Shown here: positions 1 through 11,619 of the stretch, in pieces | How the letters are laid out: the number at the start of each line of letters is the position of its first letter | Position numbering within the stretch: position 1 is the first letter of the stretch | From: Pascua guehoae | Taxonomy: Eukaryota; Basidiomycota; Tremellomycetes; Trichosporonales; Trichosporonaceae | NCBI GenBank assembly: GCA_001600415.1 | Contig: BCJX01000018.1 | Span: 567,109-578,819, forward strand | Direction of reading: 5' to 3' | DNA length: 11,711 nt | Made by a program: the position numbers and the translations under genes | The notes under the pieces: generated by a model | Seen by the model: the letters and a program-made list of their open reading frames with translations, nothing else | The model's database searches: none | What the model was told of the DNA's origin: nothing

Positions 1-940
<940 letters not shown>

Positions 941-1010
941 TGTGAAGGCGAGGTTGAGTTGAGGTGGGTTGGGGGTTTGAAGGGGTGAGGTGGGTTGGGA
1001 TTGAGAGGGC

Positions 1011-1076
1011 AGTTGGGATGAGAGTTGGGATGGGAGTTGGGATGAGAGTTGGGAGAGCTGGGATGAGAGCTGGGAG
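1011..1076. repeat. 12-nt tandem repeat in the leader of the acidic-protein gene
   Basis: About five imperfect copies of agttgggatgag lie on the plus strand, that is CTCATCCCAACT on the coding minus strand. They sit between the TATA-like box and the proposed start codon. The leader would therefore be C/T-rich, which is common near fungal transcription starts. Confidence 0.8.
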
Positions 1077-1090
1077 GTACTCGACACGGC

Positions 1091-1098
1091 TATTTATC
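1091..1098 (-). promoter_or_regulatory. TATA-like box for the acidic-protein gene
   Basis: The minus strand reads GATAAATA about 150 nt before the proposed start codon, with a pyrimidine-rich leader between them. Position and composition fit a fungal core promoter; nothing else confirms it. Confidence 0.35.
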
Positions 1099-1284
1099 TC
1101 TCTCGACGATGGCATGAGCCGTCCACCATGGGGCACGACGATAGACACGAGCGAGCGACATGGATGTGTTTCTCCACTTGACCTTGCAGCTGAAACGCAC
1201 GTAGAGGAACAATATCGATAGTAATTTGTTTGGCTACACAACGTGCAGCGTGTGTTAGTGCAAACAAACAGCGAGAATGAATAT

Positions 1285-1312
1285 TGTGTGTGTGCGCGTG
1301 TGCGTGTGCGTG
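1285..1312. repeat. Alternating purine-pyrimidine run (TG/CG), 28 nt
   Basis: An uninterrupted T-G/C-G alternation lies in non-coding DNA about 190 nt upstream of the TATA-like box of the acidic-protein gene. Such sequence can adopt Z-DNA under negative supercoiling (established for (TG)n and (CG)n). Function here is unknown. Confidence 0.8.
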
Positions 1313-1775
1313 GCTGCCGTTGTTCCCAATATCGTTCCCCTTGAGCACCGAAGCGTGCCAACCGCTTGGCCACAATCAAACATCTCAATCGTGTGTGATG
1401 TTTGTCCATTCCCAGTCGCCGCTGGAGTTGTGCCATCCCCAGTCTTGTAAACACGGGACGATAGGAACACAAGCTGCGCAAAAGAACACAACAAGAACAC
1501 ACAATTTTCGCACTCAATCGTCGGGGACGTGTGTGCTGTGGTGTTGGTCACAACAAACACATCTATTATTGTCAAGTACACGCGTGTCCCCAACGTCACG
1601 ATACTGCCACATTGAGCTCGGGCGCGCACAGGCCGTGTACAGAGGCGCGCAGGACAGGTCATACAACAAGCAGCCAGTGGTATTACACTGGTCTAGAGTG
1701 CCCGTGCCCAACTTGGGACCAAGCTCAAAGTGGCAGCCTCAATTCCAGACGCACCTGTCCAGTGGCCCTCTTACG

Positions 1776-1886
1776 GTTGACACGCGCCCTGGCGTGGCGA
1801 CGGGGATTTTTGACAAAAATCTCAGCGAAGGTTGACACCCTCCCTGGCATGGCGATGGGGATTTTTGACAAAACCTCCCTCAGCGA
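1776..1886. repeat. Tandem duplication of a unit of about 55 nt
   Basis: Two adjacent copies, 1776-1830 and 1831-1886, share gttgaca, ccctggc.tggcga.gggg, atttttgacaaaa and cagcga at matching offsets, with a few substitutions and a short indel. Each copy has a core GGGGATTTTTGACAAAA. No reading frame is evidently conserved, so it looks like a non-coding local duplication. Confidence 0.85.
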
Positions 1887-2683
1887 TAATACCTTGTGCT
1901 CGGTGGCGCAGCACCCGGACGTGTCAACCCGTATGAGGTTACGTCAAGCCCCCGCACACAGACGAGGGGGCAGAAACAGGAGAAACGGAGGTGCACAGAG
2001 TAAACAACAGGCGAGAAAGGGATGTGCACATGAATATTTGGGGGGTTGTGGCACTGCCTCTATTGAGTGAAACGCCAGCCCAAACAGGGGCCTGTTGGAC
2101 CGGGTGGAATAGGACCGGCGGGACTGGTGTGGGCTGTCCTACCGTTGGGGTTCGGGACACGCCAGTGGCTGACGGTTTGTGGCGGTGTGGCGGTCGGTTG
2201 GGGCGGTTTGCCAGAGTTTGAGCCGTGCCCAAGGACGCCACAGCAAGTCACATCAGTGGGGCGAAGGAAGTGGTGAGTGCCATCATTGTCCAAGTCACTG
2301 AAACGTCGTAGGAGGTTTGGTGGTGGTCATGCAACGGGGCCAGAAGTTGGGATGGAGAGTAGAAAAAGAAGCACAATTGTACATGTCCACGACTGCCCAT
2401 GCTTCGCCAGGGGTCCGTGCTCGTGTCTGACGGCAACGGGGGGCAAAGGAGGGCGAGAAGCAGAGAAGGGAGTATATCTCAAGTGTCTCCATCCTCATAG
2501 GCACGAGATGAAACGTCCGAACCCGTCGAAAGAAGCAATGTAATGTCCGCCACGGCCCCGTGCTCTGCGCGTCGGTCAGCGAGGCAGGACAGTAAAGGGC
2601 CACATGAGACGGTGCAGCATAGCAGGGCGATGTGTAACACACGTTTTGTCAACACGTCGCGTTGGAAGGTCACAAGCCAAAGT

Positions 2684-2719
2684 GGTCCCAGCGGCGGTCC
2701 CAGCGGCGGTCCCAGCGGC
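2684..2719. repeat. 12-nt unit ggtcccagcggc, three exact copies
   Basis: Perfect tandem copies occupy 2684-2695, 2696-2707 and 2708-2719, in the non-coding stretch downstream of the Laa2-like gene. Confidence 0.93.
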
Positions 2720-2995
2720 CTGGCATCCAGACGCGTGGCGACGTGCGTGGCGAGCAGTTACTGAGGTTGTTTTAATTATTTATGTGGAGGGCGGTATGGG
2801 TCTACCTCGCCGCGTGCGCTGCACATCCAGGGGTCAGACATGGCCACTGTTGCGTTAGAGGCAGTTCAGCTCAGTCCGTTAGAACGGCACGACTGATTCG
2901 GTGCGCATGGCCCACACCCAACTCCCTCCGGGTCTACCCCCCTGCGCCCTCCCTCCCCCCCCTCTCCGTTTGTCCACAGTCTGCGACCAACTGTT

Positions 2996-3066
2996 CCCCC
3001 CCCCCCCCCCCCCCCCCCCCTTTTTCCCCACCCCCCGCCCCCCCTCCCCCCCCCCCCCCCCCCCCC
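2996..3066. repeat. Pyrimidine (mostly C) tract, about 71 nt
   Basis: C25 (2996-3020), then T5, then further C runs interrupted only by A at 3030, G at 3037 and T at 3045. It lies 46 nt beyond the stop of the Laa2-like gene, whose transcript would read it as G-rich. Such tracts can form G-quadruplex, i-motif or triplex structures and are also error-prone in sequencing. Confidence 0.9.
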
Positions 3067-3111
3067 GCGCCCCAGTAGAATTAAGGCAAATTAAGCACTC
3101 TATACATGGGA

Positions 3112-6144
<3,033 letters not shown>

Positions 6145-6495
6145 GGGACACTAGAGGATACAGTACAACAACGCACTCCTGCGATGGAGATGATAGATGC
6201 ATGAGCGGGCATGCACGGAGGCCTTGTACGGCTCGTGCGCCGCTGGGACCGGCGGGTCTCTCCTCGAAAGTGCCGGTAATAGCCCGCCAACAACAATGCA
6301 ACCACCACCCCCTCGCTTCCAGATTCTTCACCTGCAACAAATTGCGATAATTATCAACCATATGCATACATTACGCCGTAACAACGTGGAGACTCTGTAA
6401 TGACCCGTTTTTTATGTGATGTGTGTGTGTGTGTGTGTGTGAGTGTGCAAGGACTCGTCCTCGAAACCCGAACCGACCGATCCCGAACCAGACGC
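6145..6495. promoter_or_regulatory. Intergenic region: aminotransferase 3' end and Laa2-like promoter
   Basis: Both flanking genes are on the minus strand, so this 351-nt gap must hold the first gene's 3' UTR and the second's promoter. Seen: (GT)10 at 6421-6440; an A-rich ATAAAAAA on the minus strand at 6415-6408 that could serve in 3'-end formation; and a perfect palindrome GATAATTATC at 6346-6355, about 200 nt before the Laa2-like start, presenting GATAA on both strands. No clear TATA box was found for the Laa2-like gene. Confidence 0.45.
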
Positions 6496-8141
6496 TTAAC
6501 CCTCGCGGGCGACCTCCTGGACGGCGCGGGTGAAGACGTCGCAGGCGCGGGCCATCTGCTCCTCGGAGATGATGAGAGGGGGGATGAAGCGGATCGTGTC
6601 AAAGCACGAGGTGGTGAGGATGAAAATGTTCTCGGCGAGGCACTTTGTCTGGACGCGCTTGCCAATGTTCTCGGGGATCTTGGTGCCAGCGGCGATGCCC
6701 TCGCGGGTGAGCGGGTCGGCGGTGACAAACTCGCACGCGACCATGAGACCCTTGCCGCGGACGTCGGCGATGAGGTGCGACGTCTTGGGCGAGGCCTTGA
6801 GGGCGTTGAGAGCGGCAAAGAGCTGGGCCGAGCGGGCGTTGACATTCTCGAGAATGGGCTGCGTCTTGAAGACCTGGGCGACGGCAACGGCGGCGGCGCA
6901 GGCAATAGCGTTACCGGCGTAGGTGCCGCCAATGGTGCCGACCTCCTGCTTCTCCATGAGCTCGCGGCGGGCCACGACACCCGAGAGCGGGTAGCCGTTG
7001 GCGAGACCCTTTGCAAAAGTCATGACGTCGGGGCGGAGACCCTCGGTCCACTGGGACATCCACATCTTGCCCGTGCGGCCAAAGCCGGTCTGGACCTCGT
7101 CAATGACGAGGAGGATGCCGTGCTTGTCGCAGAACTCGCGCAGGAACTTGAGGAAGCCCGAGGGAGCCGGGACGTAGCCGCCCTCGCCAATGACGGGCTC
7201 AATGTAGATGGCCGCAACGTCGGCGGGCGTCGTCTGCGTCTTGCACAGGTACTCGAGCTGCCACTTGGCCGCCTCGACGAGCTTGTCCTCGGGCGTCGAG
7301 GGGTCAAGACCCAGCGCGTGCCAGTACGGGTACGGCGTCGCGTACACACCAGCCATGACAGTGCCAGTGCCCTGGGTGTAGATGGTCTTGGAGCGCGTGA
7401 GCGCAGACGCACCGTGCGTGCGGCCGTGGTAGGCGCCCTGCATGCAAATGACGTTGGGGCGGCCAGTCACGCGCTTGACGAGCTTGAGCGACATTTCGAT
7501 GGCCTCGGAGCCAGAGTTCCAGAAGAAGAACGTGTCGAGCGACGGGTGCGGCATGAGCGGCAGCAGCTCTTCGATGAGCTGCGCGTAGGGCTTCGAGAAC
7601 GCAATCGAGCACTGGACGTGGGCAATCTGCTGCACCTGCTCAATGACGGCAGAGGTAACCGCCGGGTGGGTGCTGGGCATGTTAGTTTGTGGGTTCTGCA
7701 CGGACAGAATTGGTGCGAGAGTGGGTGGGCAAGACTGCCGGCCAAGCCGCAAATGATGATAAGGGTGATGGCAGGGATGGGGACCCGCGCCGGCACGAGG
7801 GACAGCGTGACCGCCGCATGGCCGAACGCCGCGCCGAGCACGGGCGTTGGCGCCAGTGCTAAACTGGGGCACGCCGACGGTGACGCCCTGCCAATGTAGC
7901 TCGCCCCCGCCAAGCCCAACGACACACCCCCACACCGAAACAGGCACTGTACTCACTGGCCGAGGTTGGTCACTCCGATGCCGGCGGTAAAGTCGAGGAA
8001 CTCGTTTCCGTCCTCATCCCAAACCTTTGCGCCGTCGCCCTTGACGATAATGTGGTCGTGGAGACGGGCGAGGGCCGGGGTGACGTGCGCCTTGGCCGTC
8101 GAGAGGAGGGGCTTGAGGTCAGACTTGGCGTCGACAGTCAT
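6496..8141 (-). CDS. Class III PLP-dependent aminotransferase, GabT-like (4-aminobutyrate aminotransferase type)
   Basis: Two exons, 8141-7957 and 7672-6496, give 453 residues. The intron is 284 nt (donor GTGAGT, branch CTAAC, acceptor ATGCCCAG); splicing restores the conserved GVTNLGHTHPAV. The fold-type I class III hallmarks are all present: NSGSEA (114-119, phosphate binding), GAYHGRTHG (141-149), IEPVIGEGG (219-227), the [11 protein letters not shown] block (251-261) whose D253 pairs with the pyridine nitrogen, FAKG with the Schiff-base lysine K283, and GGTYAGN (310-316). Family members move an amino group from an omega-amino donor such as GABA to 2-oxoglutarate. The substrate cannot be fixed from motifs, and other class III transaminations remain possible. 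The sequence recalls bacterial GabT more than yeast Uga1. No obvious mitochondrial presequence is seen, so it is probably cytosolic. A TATA box lies about 140 nt upstream. Confidence 0.92.
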
Positions 8142-8279
8142 CTTGGGGCTAGGTGGTTTTGGTGGTGGGGTGGAGTGTGGCTAGAGCTCGTGAGGCAGGC
8201 CTGAGACTTTGACGTGCAGGTGTGCGGGTGGGGAGCGAGCGGAAAGGTGAAGAAGACGCCATGGGGGTGAGTTGTGCTC

Positions 8280-8285
8280 TTTATA
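8280..8285 (-). promoter_or_regulatory. TATA box of the aminotransferase gene
   Basis: The minus strand reads CATATAAAGAG, with TATAAA at 8285-8280, about 140 nt before the ATG at 8141. This is the clearest core-promoter element in the window and predicts a 5' UTR of roughly 80-110 nt. Confidence 0.55.
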
Positions 8286-8380
8286 TGTGACCGTGTGGGA
8301 GGCCGGGGTGACGGGGTAGACGGGGTGGGGCAGTCGAGACGGACGAGGCAAGGCCAGCCGCTCGGCAGCCTCGCCAGCAA

Positions 8381-8819
8381 AGGTCAGATGGGTAGACGCT
8401 GGGTACGTTTTGGCTGGGCACACGGTCTGTCGTATCTGTCGTGGCCGCGCCAGGATATGGCAGAATCACCCCATGCGCCACACGAAATCTGACCTCGCCA
8501 GAGCCAAAAGGTCAGATATCTTAGACTCCATTGCAAACATCGCAGGCACCAGAGCGGCGGAGACCGCGGCCAGCGAGCGGCCAGTGACCACCTCGACAGG
8601 GCCCAGCTCGCGGCAGCCTCGCGCAGCTCGCTACAGCTCGCCTGTTAGACATTGTGGCGTCGGCGCCACCAAAGCACACCCAAGCGACCCAGACAGCTGG
8701 CCAGGCTGTTCCTGGATCCTGGAATGGCCAGTGGGTCAGTGGCGACGCGGTTCTCGAGCCGCAGAGCGCTAGAGGAGGTCAGACAAGTCGGAGCGCATGG
8801 TTCACCCAAAAGGTCAAAT
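8381..8819. promoter_or_regulatory. Five copies of AGGTCARAY upstream of the aminotransferase gene
   Basis: Copies: 8381-8389 (aggtcagat), 8487-8495 (inverted, atctgacct), 8509-8517 (aggtcagat), 8776-8784 (aggtcagac) and 8811-8819 (aggtcaaat). Three are preceded by A runs (AAAGGTCA). The second and third form a 9-nt inverted repeat around a 13-nt loop, like a dimeric factor site. The binding protein is unknown. Confidence 0.4.
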
Positions 8820-9023
8820 GGGTGAGGGTTTGACTTGGAATATCAGACGGGTGTCGCTTCGGAAATCTCGCCAGACGACGCAAGCCTCGCTTCTAAGCGA
8901 ACTGTGGGGTCTCCGCATTTTTAAAAGCCTCCTTTGATTGGGCAGAGGATCAACGCACCGACGCATGCCGACACACAGATCATGACCCAATGTCACGGCT
9001 GTTTCGGGCGGCTATTAACCGTG

Positions 9024-9115
9024 CACGTGACCCAAAATGGGTCCGGCTGGTCCGTAACTCGGCTAATTAAATAGGGTGAATGACACGTGAGAAAAGCGTG
9101 GTTCTTTTCCACGTG
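9024..9115. promoter_or_regulatory. Cluster of three CACGTG E-boxes upstream of E2
   Basis: Sites at 9024-9029, 9084-9089 and 9110-9115 lie within 92 nt. The first two are followed by A (CACGTGA), so the opposite strand reads TCACGTG, the core preferred by Cbf1-type bHLH factors. They lie about 420-510 nt before the E2 start codon. Binding is inferred from sequence only. Confidence 0.4.
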
Positions 9116-9166
9116 GTCCACATGGTCCTCGTGCGCCTCGTGGTCCTCGTGGTCCTCGTGGCCTTC
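9113..9166. repeat. 9-nt tandem repeat (gtggtcctc), about six units
   Basis: Six contiguous 9-nt units run from 9113 to 9166: two exact gtggtcctc copies (9140-9157) flanked by diverged ones. Read on the minus strand it would encode a Glu-Asp-His repeat in an open frame, but that frame has no other protein-like features, so I treat it as non-coding. Confidence 0.85.
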
Positions 9167-9304
9167 CTGTGGGGCTCCAAAGCACGGCCAAGAAAAACGT
9201 TGCCCACACGGGGCCACACGGCATGTGCCGGGGATCATTTCGGTCGGTCTAGGCCGGCTCCTGCCAGCTACCCCGGGCCCATCATGTTTTCTTGTTGATG
9301 GATT

Positions 9305-9318
9305 TGCGTCATGCGTCA
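9305..9318. promoter_or_regulatory. Tandem TGCGTCA (TGACGCA on the other strand)
   Basis: Two abutting exact heptamers lie about 220 nt before the E2 start. TGACGCA is close to bZIP sites of the Gcn4/CRE class (TGACTCA, TGACGTCA). The setting, an amino-acid catabolism gene, makes a bZIP site reasonable but unproven. Confidence 0.35.
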
Positions 9319-9533
9319 TGAGCCGGCGGCGCTCCATGTTCCGGCCGACTCGTGACCACCAACACCACCCACATCTCCCCCCCCCCCCCACACTATGCAT
9401 CACCAATGGTCATGGGTGCTAAGACAAAGGCTACGACACAAGGAGAGAGCGACACAAGAATAAAGATCAAACCTGCAACCAACGCTCGTATCGTCTTTGT
9501 CCAACTTTCTCTCCCAAAACTCACCACTCGCAA

Positions 9534-11587
9534 ATGTCCCGCATCGCCGCGCGTATCTGGTCTGGAGGCCGTCCGCTCCGCACGTTGGCTGCGCCAGCGC
9601 CCACACCCCGCCTCGCGCGCTCGCTGTCGTCGGCGCCGATGCGCCGTGTCGCTGCCGCTGGACCCAGCTCGCGCCGTATCCCCGTATCCACCCTGCGCTC
9701 GTCCCCGCCCACTCGCCGCGGCTTCCACGCCTCGGCGCCATCGGCGGGCATCTTCAACTTTAAGCTCGCTGATATCGGCGAGGGTATCACCGAGGTCGAG
9801 ATTATCAAGTGGCACATCAAGGAGGGCGACGTCGTCGAGGAGTTTGACTCGCTCTGCGAGGTCCAGTCGGACAAGAGTGTGTGAGTGTTGCAAACTGGAT
9901 GGGTGGGGGTTGGTGCCTGCAGCTCGTCCGCATCTGCGTGACCGAGTCCAAGGAGGTAGAATGCTGGCAGACGACAAAGGATCCACCAAGGGTGTCGCGT
10001 CGTGTGATCAGGCCGACATCTGATCCTCGCGTGTGATAGGTGTGGTCTTATCCACGTTCTCGTGTAGAGCCTGCCCACACCCGCTCGTTTCCCTTCTGTT
10101 TCCGTGCTCCCGTGCTAACGCCCAGCGTCGAGATCACGTCCCCACAGGCCGGCAAGGTGACGTCTTTCAGCGCCGAACCAGGCAAGGTGGTCAAGGTGGG
10201 CCAGACCCTGTGCGAGATCGACGTCGAGGGCGCCGAGTTCGAGTCCGAGGAGGCTGAAGAGGCCGAGCCCGAGCCCGCCGCACCTGCCCCGGCCCCTACT
10301 CCGGCCCCCGCCGCACCCGCACCCACCCCCGCCCCAGCTCCCCCGGCTGCCCCCGCCCCCGCACTCCACTCGGGGGCGGCCAAGCCGAAGCGCGCGCCAC
10401 GCCCGCACCCGCTCTCGGACACGGCGATGCGGTTCGAGGGCGAGGCGTCCATCCTCCCCGCCGCCGCGCCGCAGCAGTTCAACGCGCCCGAGCACGTCGA
10501 GGCGCGCCGCGACGGCGCATTCCAGCAGCGCACCGTCGTCAAGACGTCGCCTGCCGTCCGTGCCCTCGCTGGCCGGCTTGGTGTCGAGCTGACCGACGTG
10601 CCCCCCACGGGTGACGGGGGTCGCGTGACCCGCGACGATGTCGAGCGCTTTGCTGCGCGTGCGGCTGCCCCGCCCCCGGCCCCCAGCGCCCCCTCGGCAC
10701 CCGCACCCCGTGCCGCCCCCGCCGCCGCGCCCGCACCCCGTGCCGCCCCCGCCGCCGCGCCCGTCCACCACGCCGCGCCCGTCGACCGCGGAGACGCGAC
10801 CGAGCGCATGGAGATGGGACGGACCCGCAAGGTCATGTACAAGGCCATGGGCAGCATGGGCAACGTGCCCCACTTTGGGTGAGTAAGGCCGCGCCGTGCA
10901 AGTAGAGCCAAGTAGTGCCTCTAGGCTGGCTTCTCAACCGCGTCGCCAAACATCCCGTCCAACCTTACTGACCCACAGCTACGTCCACACGCTCAACCTC
11001 ACCAACCTCCTCCCGCTCATGCGCGCCGCCAACGCCCCGCCCACCGAGCCCAAGGGGTACATTGCCGCCGACGTGCCCACGTCCATGGTCCACGCCGCGC
11101 CCCTTCCCGACCGCCAGAAGACGTCGGTCCTCGCCTTCCTCGTCAAGGCCCTCGCCCTCGCCCTCGAAGAGCACCCCATTATGCGCAGCCGCGTAAAGGA
11201 GAGCGGCGACCAGCGCTGGCTCGAGGTCAGCCGCGACGCCAACATTGGCATTGCCGTTTCTGGTGAGTCACCATTTCTGCCCCGCGATGGGTGTGGGGGA
11301 TGGTTGGGGCGCCGGTGGGGACCCCTGGTAGATGGGCACAGGCGTTGTTTCATTGGCATTACGCCGGGTGTTCGACCACCGGCTCGTCATTGCTGCGAGT
11401 GCGAGGTGTCCCATGTCGAGGCAGCACACGGACGTGCCATCGCCTTGTGCATGGACTCGCCGTAGCTACAGCCTGAGACCGGGGGTTGCACAAAGCTACA
11501 CACAGCTGCAACCCTGTAAACGGGGTCCCCACACCCGTGCCGCACGTCACGCACATCACCCTCCCCAAGCCCAGCCTCTCGCCATCT

Positions 11588-11619
<32 letters not shown>

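Larger units (their letters stand above)
1101..2995. other. Region of about 1.9 kb without a supportable gene
   Basis: Open frames here are short (up to about 180 codons), overlap on both strands, and give proteins of mixed composition with no family motif. I saw no splice-linked pair of frames resembling a known protein and no tRNA-like GTTCGA arm. Base composition is closer to balanced than in the genes, with more A and T. Contents noted separately: an alternating purine-pyrimidine run (1285-1312), a 55-nt tandem duplication (1776-1886) and a 12-nt triplication (2684-2719). It probably holds the upstream control region of the acidic-protein gene and the downstream region of the Laa2-like gene. 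A non-coding RNA or a decayed gene cannot be excluded. Confidence 0.55.
8142..9533. promoter_or_regulatory. Divergent intergenic region between aminotransferase and E2 genes
   Basis: 1392 nt with no supportable gene lie between two divergently transcribed amino-acid catabolism genes. The left part holds the aminotransferase TATA box and five copies of AGGTCARAY. The right part holds three CACGTG sites, a 9-nt tandem repeat, two abutting TGCGTCA heptamers, a C13 run (9377-9389) and a weak AATAAA/TATA-like stretch at 9459-9464 about 70 nt before the E2 start. The leader just before that start is C/T-rich. Confidence 0.6.

Noticed and set aside
1284..2070. Overlapping plus-strand frames of 179-183 codons
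   Set aside because: They are mutually overlapping in different frames, with mixed composition, many rare codons and no motif; no splice partner was found.
6400..7899. Plus-strand 499-codon open frame
   Set aside because: It is antisense to the aminotransferase; its length comes from strong third-position GC bias, and the product is a composition-driven Arg/Ala/Leu/Glu mix.
7673..7956. Aminotransferase frame extended through the intron without splicing
   Set aside because: The intron happens to be open in the exon 2 frame, but exon 1 ends in TGA at the donor if unspliced, and splicing restores the conserved GVTNLGHTHPAV.
8993..9406. Minus-strand frame with a Glu-Asp-His repeat, looking like a metal-binding protein
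   Set aside because: The His/Glu/Asp stretch is just the 9-nt tandem repeat; the rest lacks protein-like character, and the frame lies in the E2 promoter.
10048..10911. Minus-strand 287-codon and 252-codon frames
   Set aside because: They are antisense to E2 exon 2; the Ala/Gly-rich products mirror the Ala/Pro linkers.
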